A stretch of 6,343 nucleotides of DNA from Psychrobacter sp. GTDB lineage: Bacteria > Pseudomonadota > Gammaproteobacteria > Pseudomonadales > Moraxellaceae. The notes under the pieces were generated by a model. The model ran no database searches, was not told where the DNA came from, and saw only the letters and a list, made by a program, of their open reading frames with translations. Shown here piece by piece: positions 6,079-6,343 of the stretch. Positions within the stretch are counted from its first letter, which is position 1. Every line of letters starts with the position of its first letter. Where the stretch lies: contig JARIEH010000171.1 in assembly GCA_029256865.1 (NCBI GenBank), positions 1 to 6,343 of the forward strand. Direction: 5' to 3'. The position numbers and the translations under genes were made by a program.

Positions 6079-6343
6079 CAGAAATCGCAGTACGGGCCTT
6101 ATCACCTGGCATTAATGACCCAAAAACAGCGGTAAACTGTGTGCAATCACTCACCACTTGTCTGAGTCTTATGATGCGCAGACAACACCCTAGCCATTAT
6201 GATTTCTATATACCAGAACCTGAAAAATCCAACTCTGATAAAAATGACGCTGGCACTTTAACCAAGCAACCTCGAGTAGCGATCTTGTCCGTTATAACCA
6301 AGACACCTACAATTTCCGACTTTATTGACACCTCACTTGGTGA
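6037..6343 (+). pseudogene. DUF2254 C-terminal part in a shifted frame, running off the window
   Basis: Codons starting at 6039 continue the DUF2254 protein. SHSNDIAYSLGQM is followed by TEIAVRALSPGINDPKTAV; ALSPGINDP (6096-6122) is a hallmark of the family. The frame stays open to the last base. Upstream it is closed by TGA at 6027-6029, so the switch must lie between 6030 and about 6050. Removing one TC from TCTC (6037-6040) joins the frames as ERRSHSND, which fits the family's R-[TS]-x-x-x-D pattern. A lost base nearby would also work. A polar stretch (about 6171-6270) precedes another hydrophobic strand. Either the gene is a frameshift pseudogene or the read has an error. Re-initiation at ATG 6075, which overlaps the first frame's TGA (ATGA), is possible but would lose the conserved lead-in. 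Confidence 0.85.

Overview
The window looks like chromosomal housekeeping DNA of a Moraxellaceae gammaproteobacterium, most likely Psychrobacter. I infer this from protein character, AT-leaning codon use and gene neighbourhood; no database search was possible. I see no RNA gene, insertion sequence, CRISPR array, phage gene or defence/toxin gene.

Left part (1-701, minus strand): the start of groEL, cut by the window edge, preceded by complete groES. Upstream of groES are two tandem candidate promoters: a good sigma-32 type heat-shock promoter (673-701) and a sigma-70 type promoter (643-671). This is a standard groESL chaperonin operon read leftwards. The 548-base gap up to 1080 holds these promoters, a candidate promoter for the next gene, and otherwise nothing recognisable.

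Middle (1081-3153): a plus-strand gene for an exported DUF3108 protein converges on a minus-strand pair, a WrbA-type flavodoxin-like quinone oxidoreductase followed by a small DUF2069 membrane protein. A perfect 18-bp inverted repeat with a 4-base loop (1880-1919) lies between the convergent genes and should end transcription from both sides. The best Shine-Dalgarno puts the DUF2069 start at 2412, not at the longest possible start, 2487.

Right part (3334-6343, plus strand): a YihY/BrkB-family inner-membrane protein with a long cytoplasmic tail that contains a 15-bp tandem repeat, then a DUF2254 membrane protein. The DUF2254 frame is broken near 6037-6040: the first frame stops at 6078, while the conserved C-terminal part continues in another frame to the window edge. 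It is either a genuine frameshift or a sequencing error.

I did not find a convincing new system. The points most worth following are the broken DUF2254 gene, the tandem heat-shock/housekeeping promoters of groESL, the CTTGAAA element ahead of the DUF3108 gene, and the repeat-bearing YihY tail.
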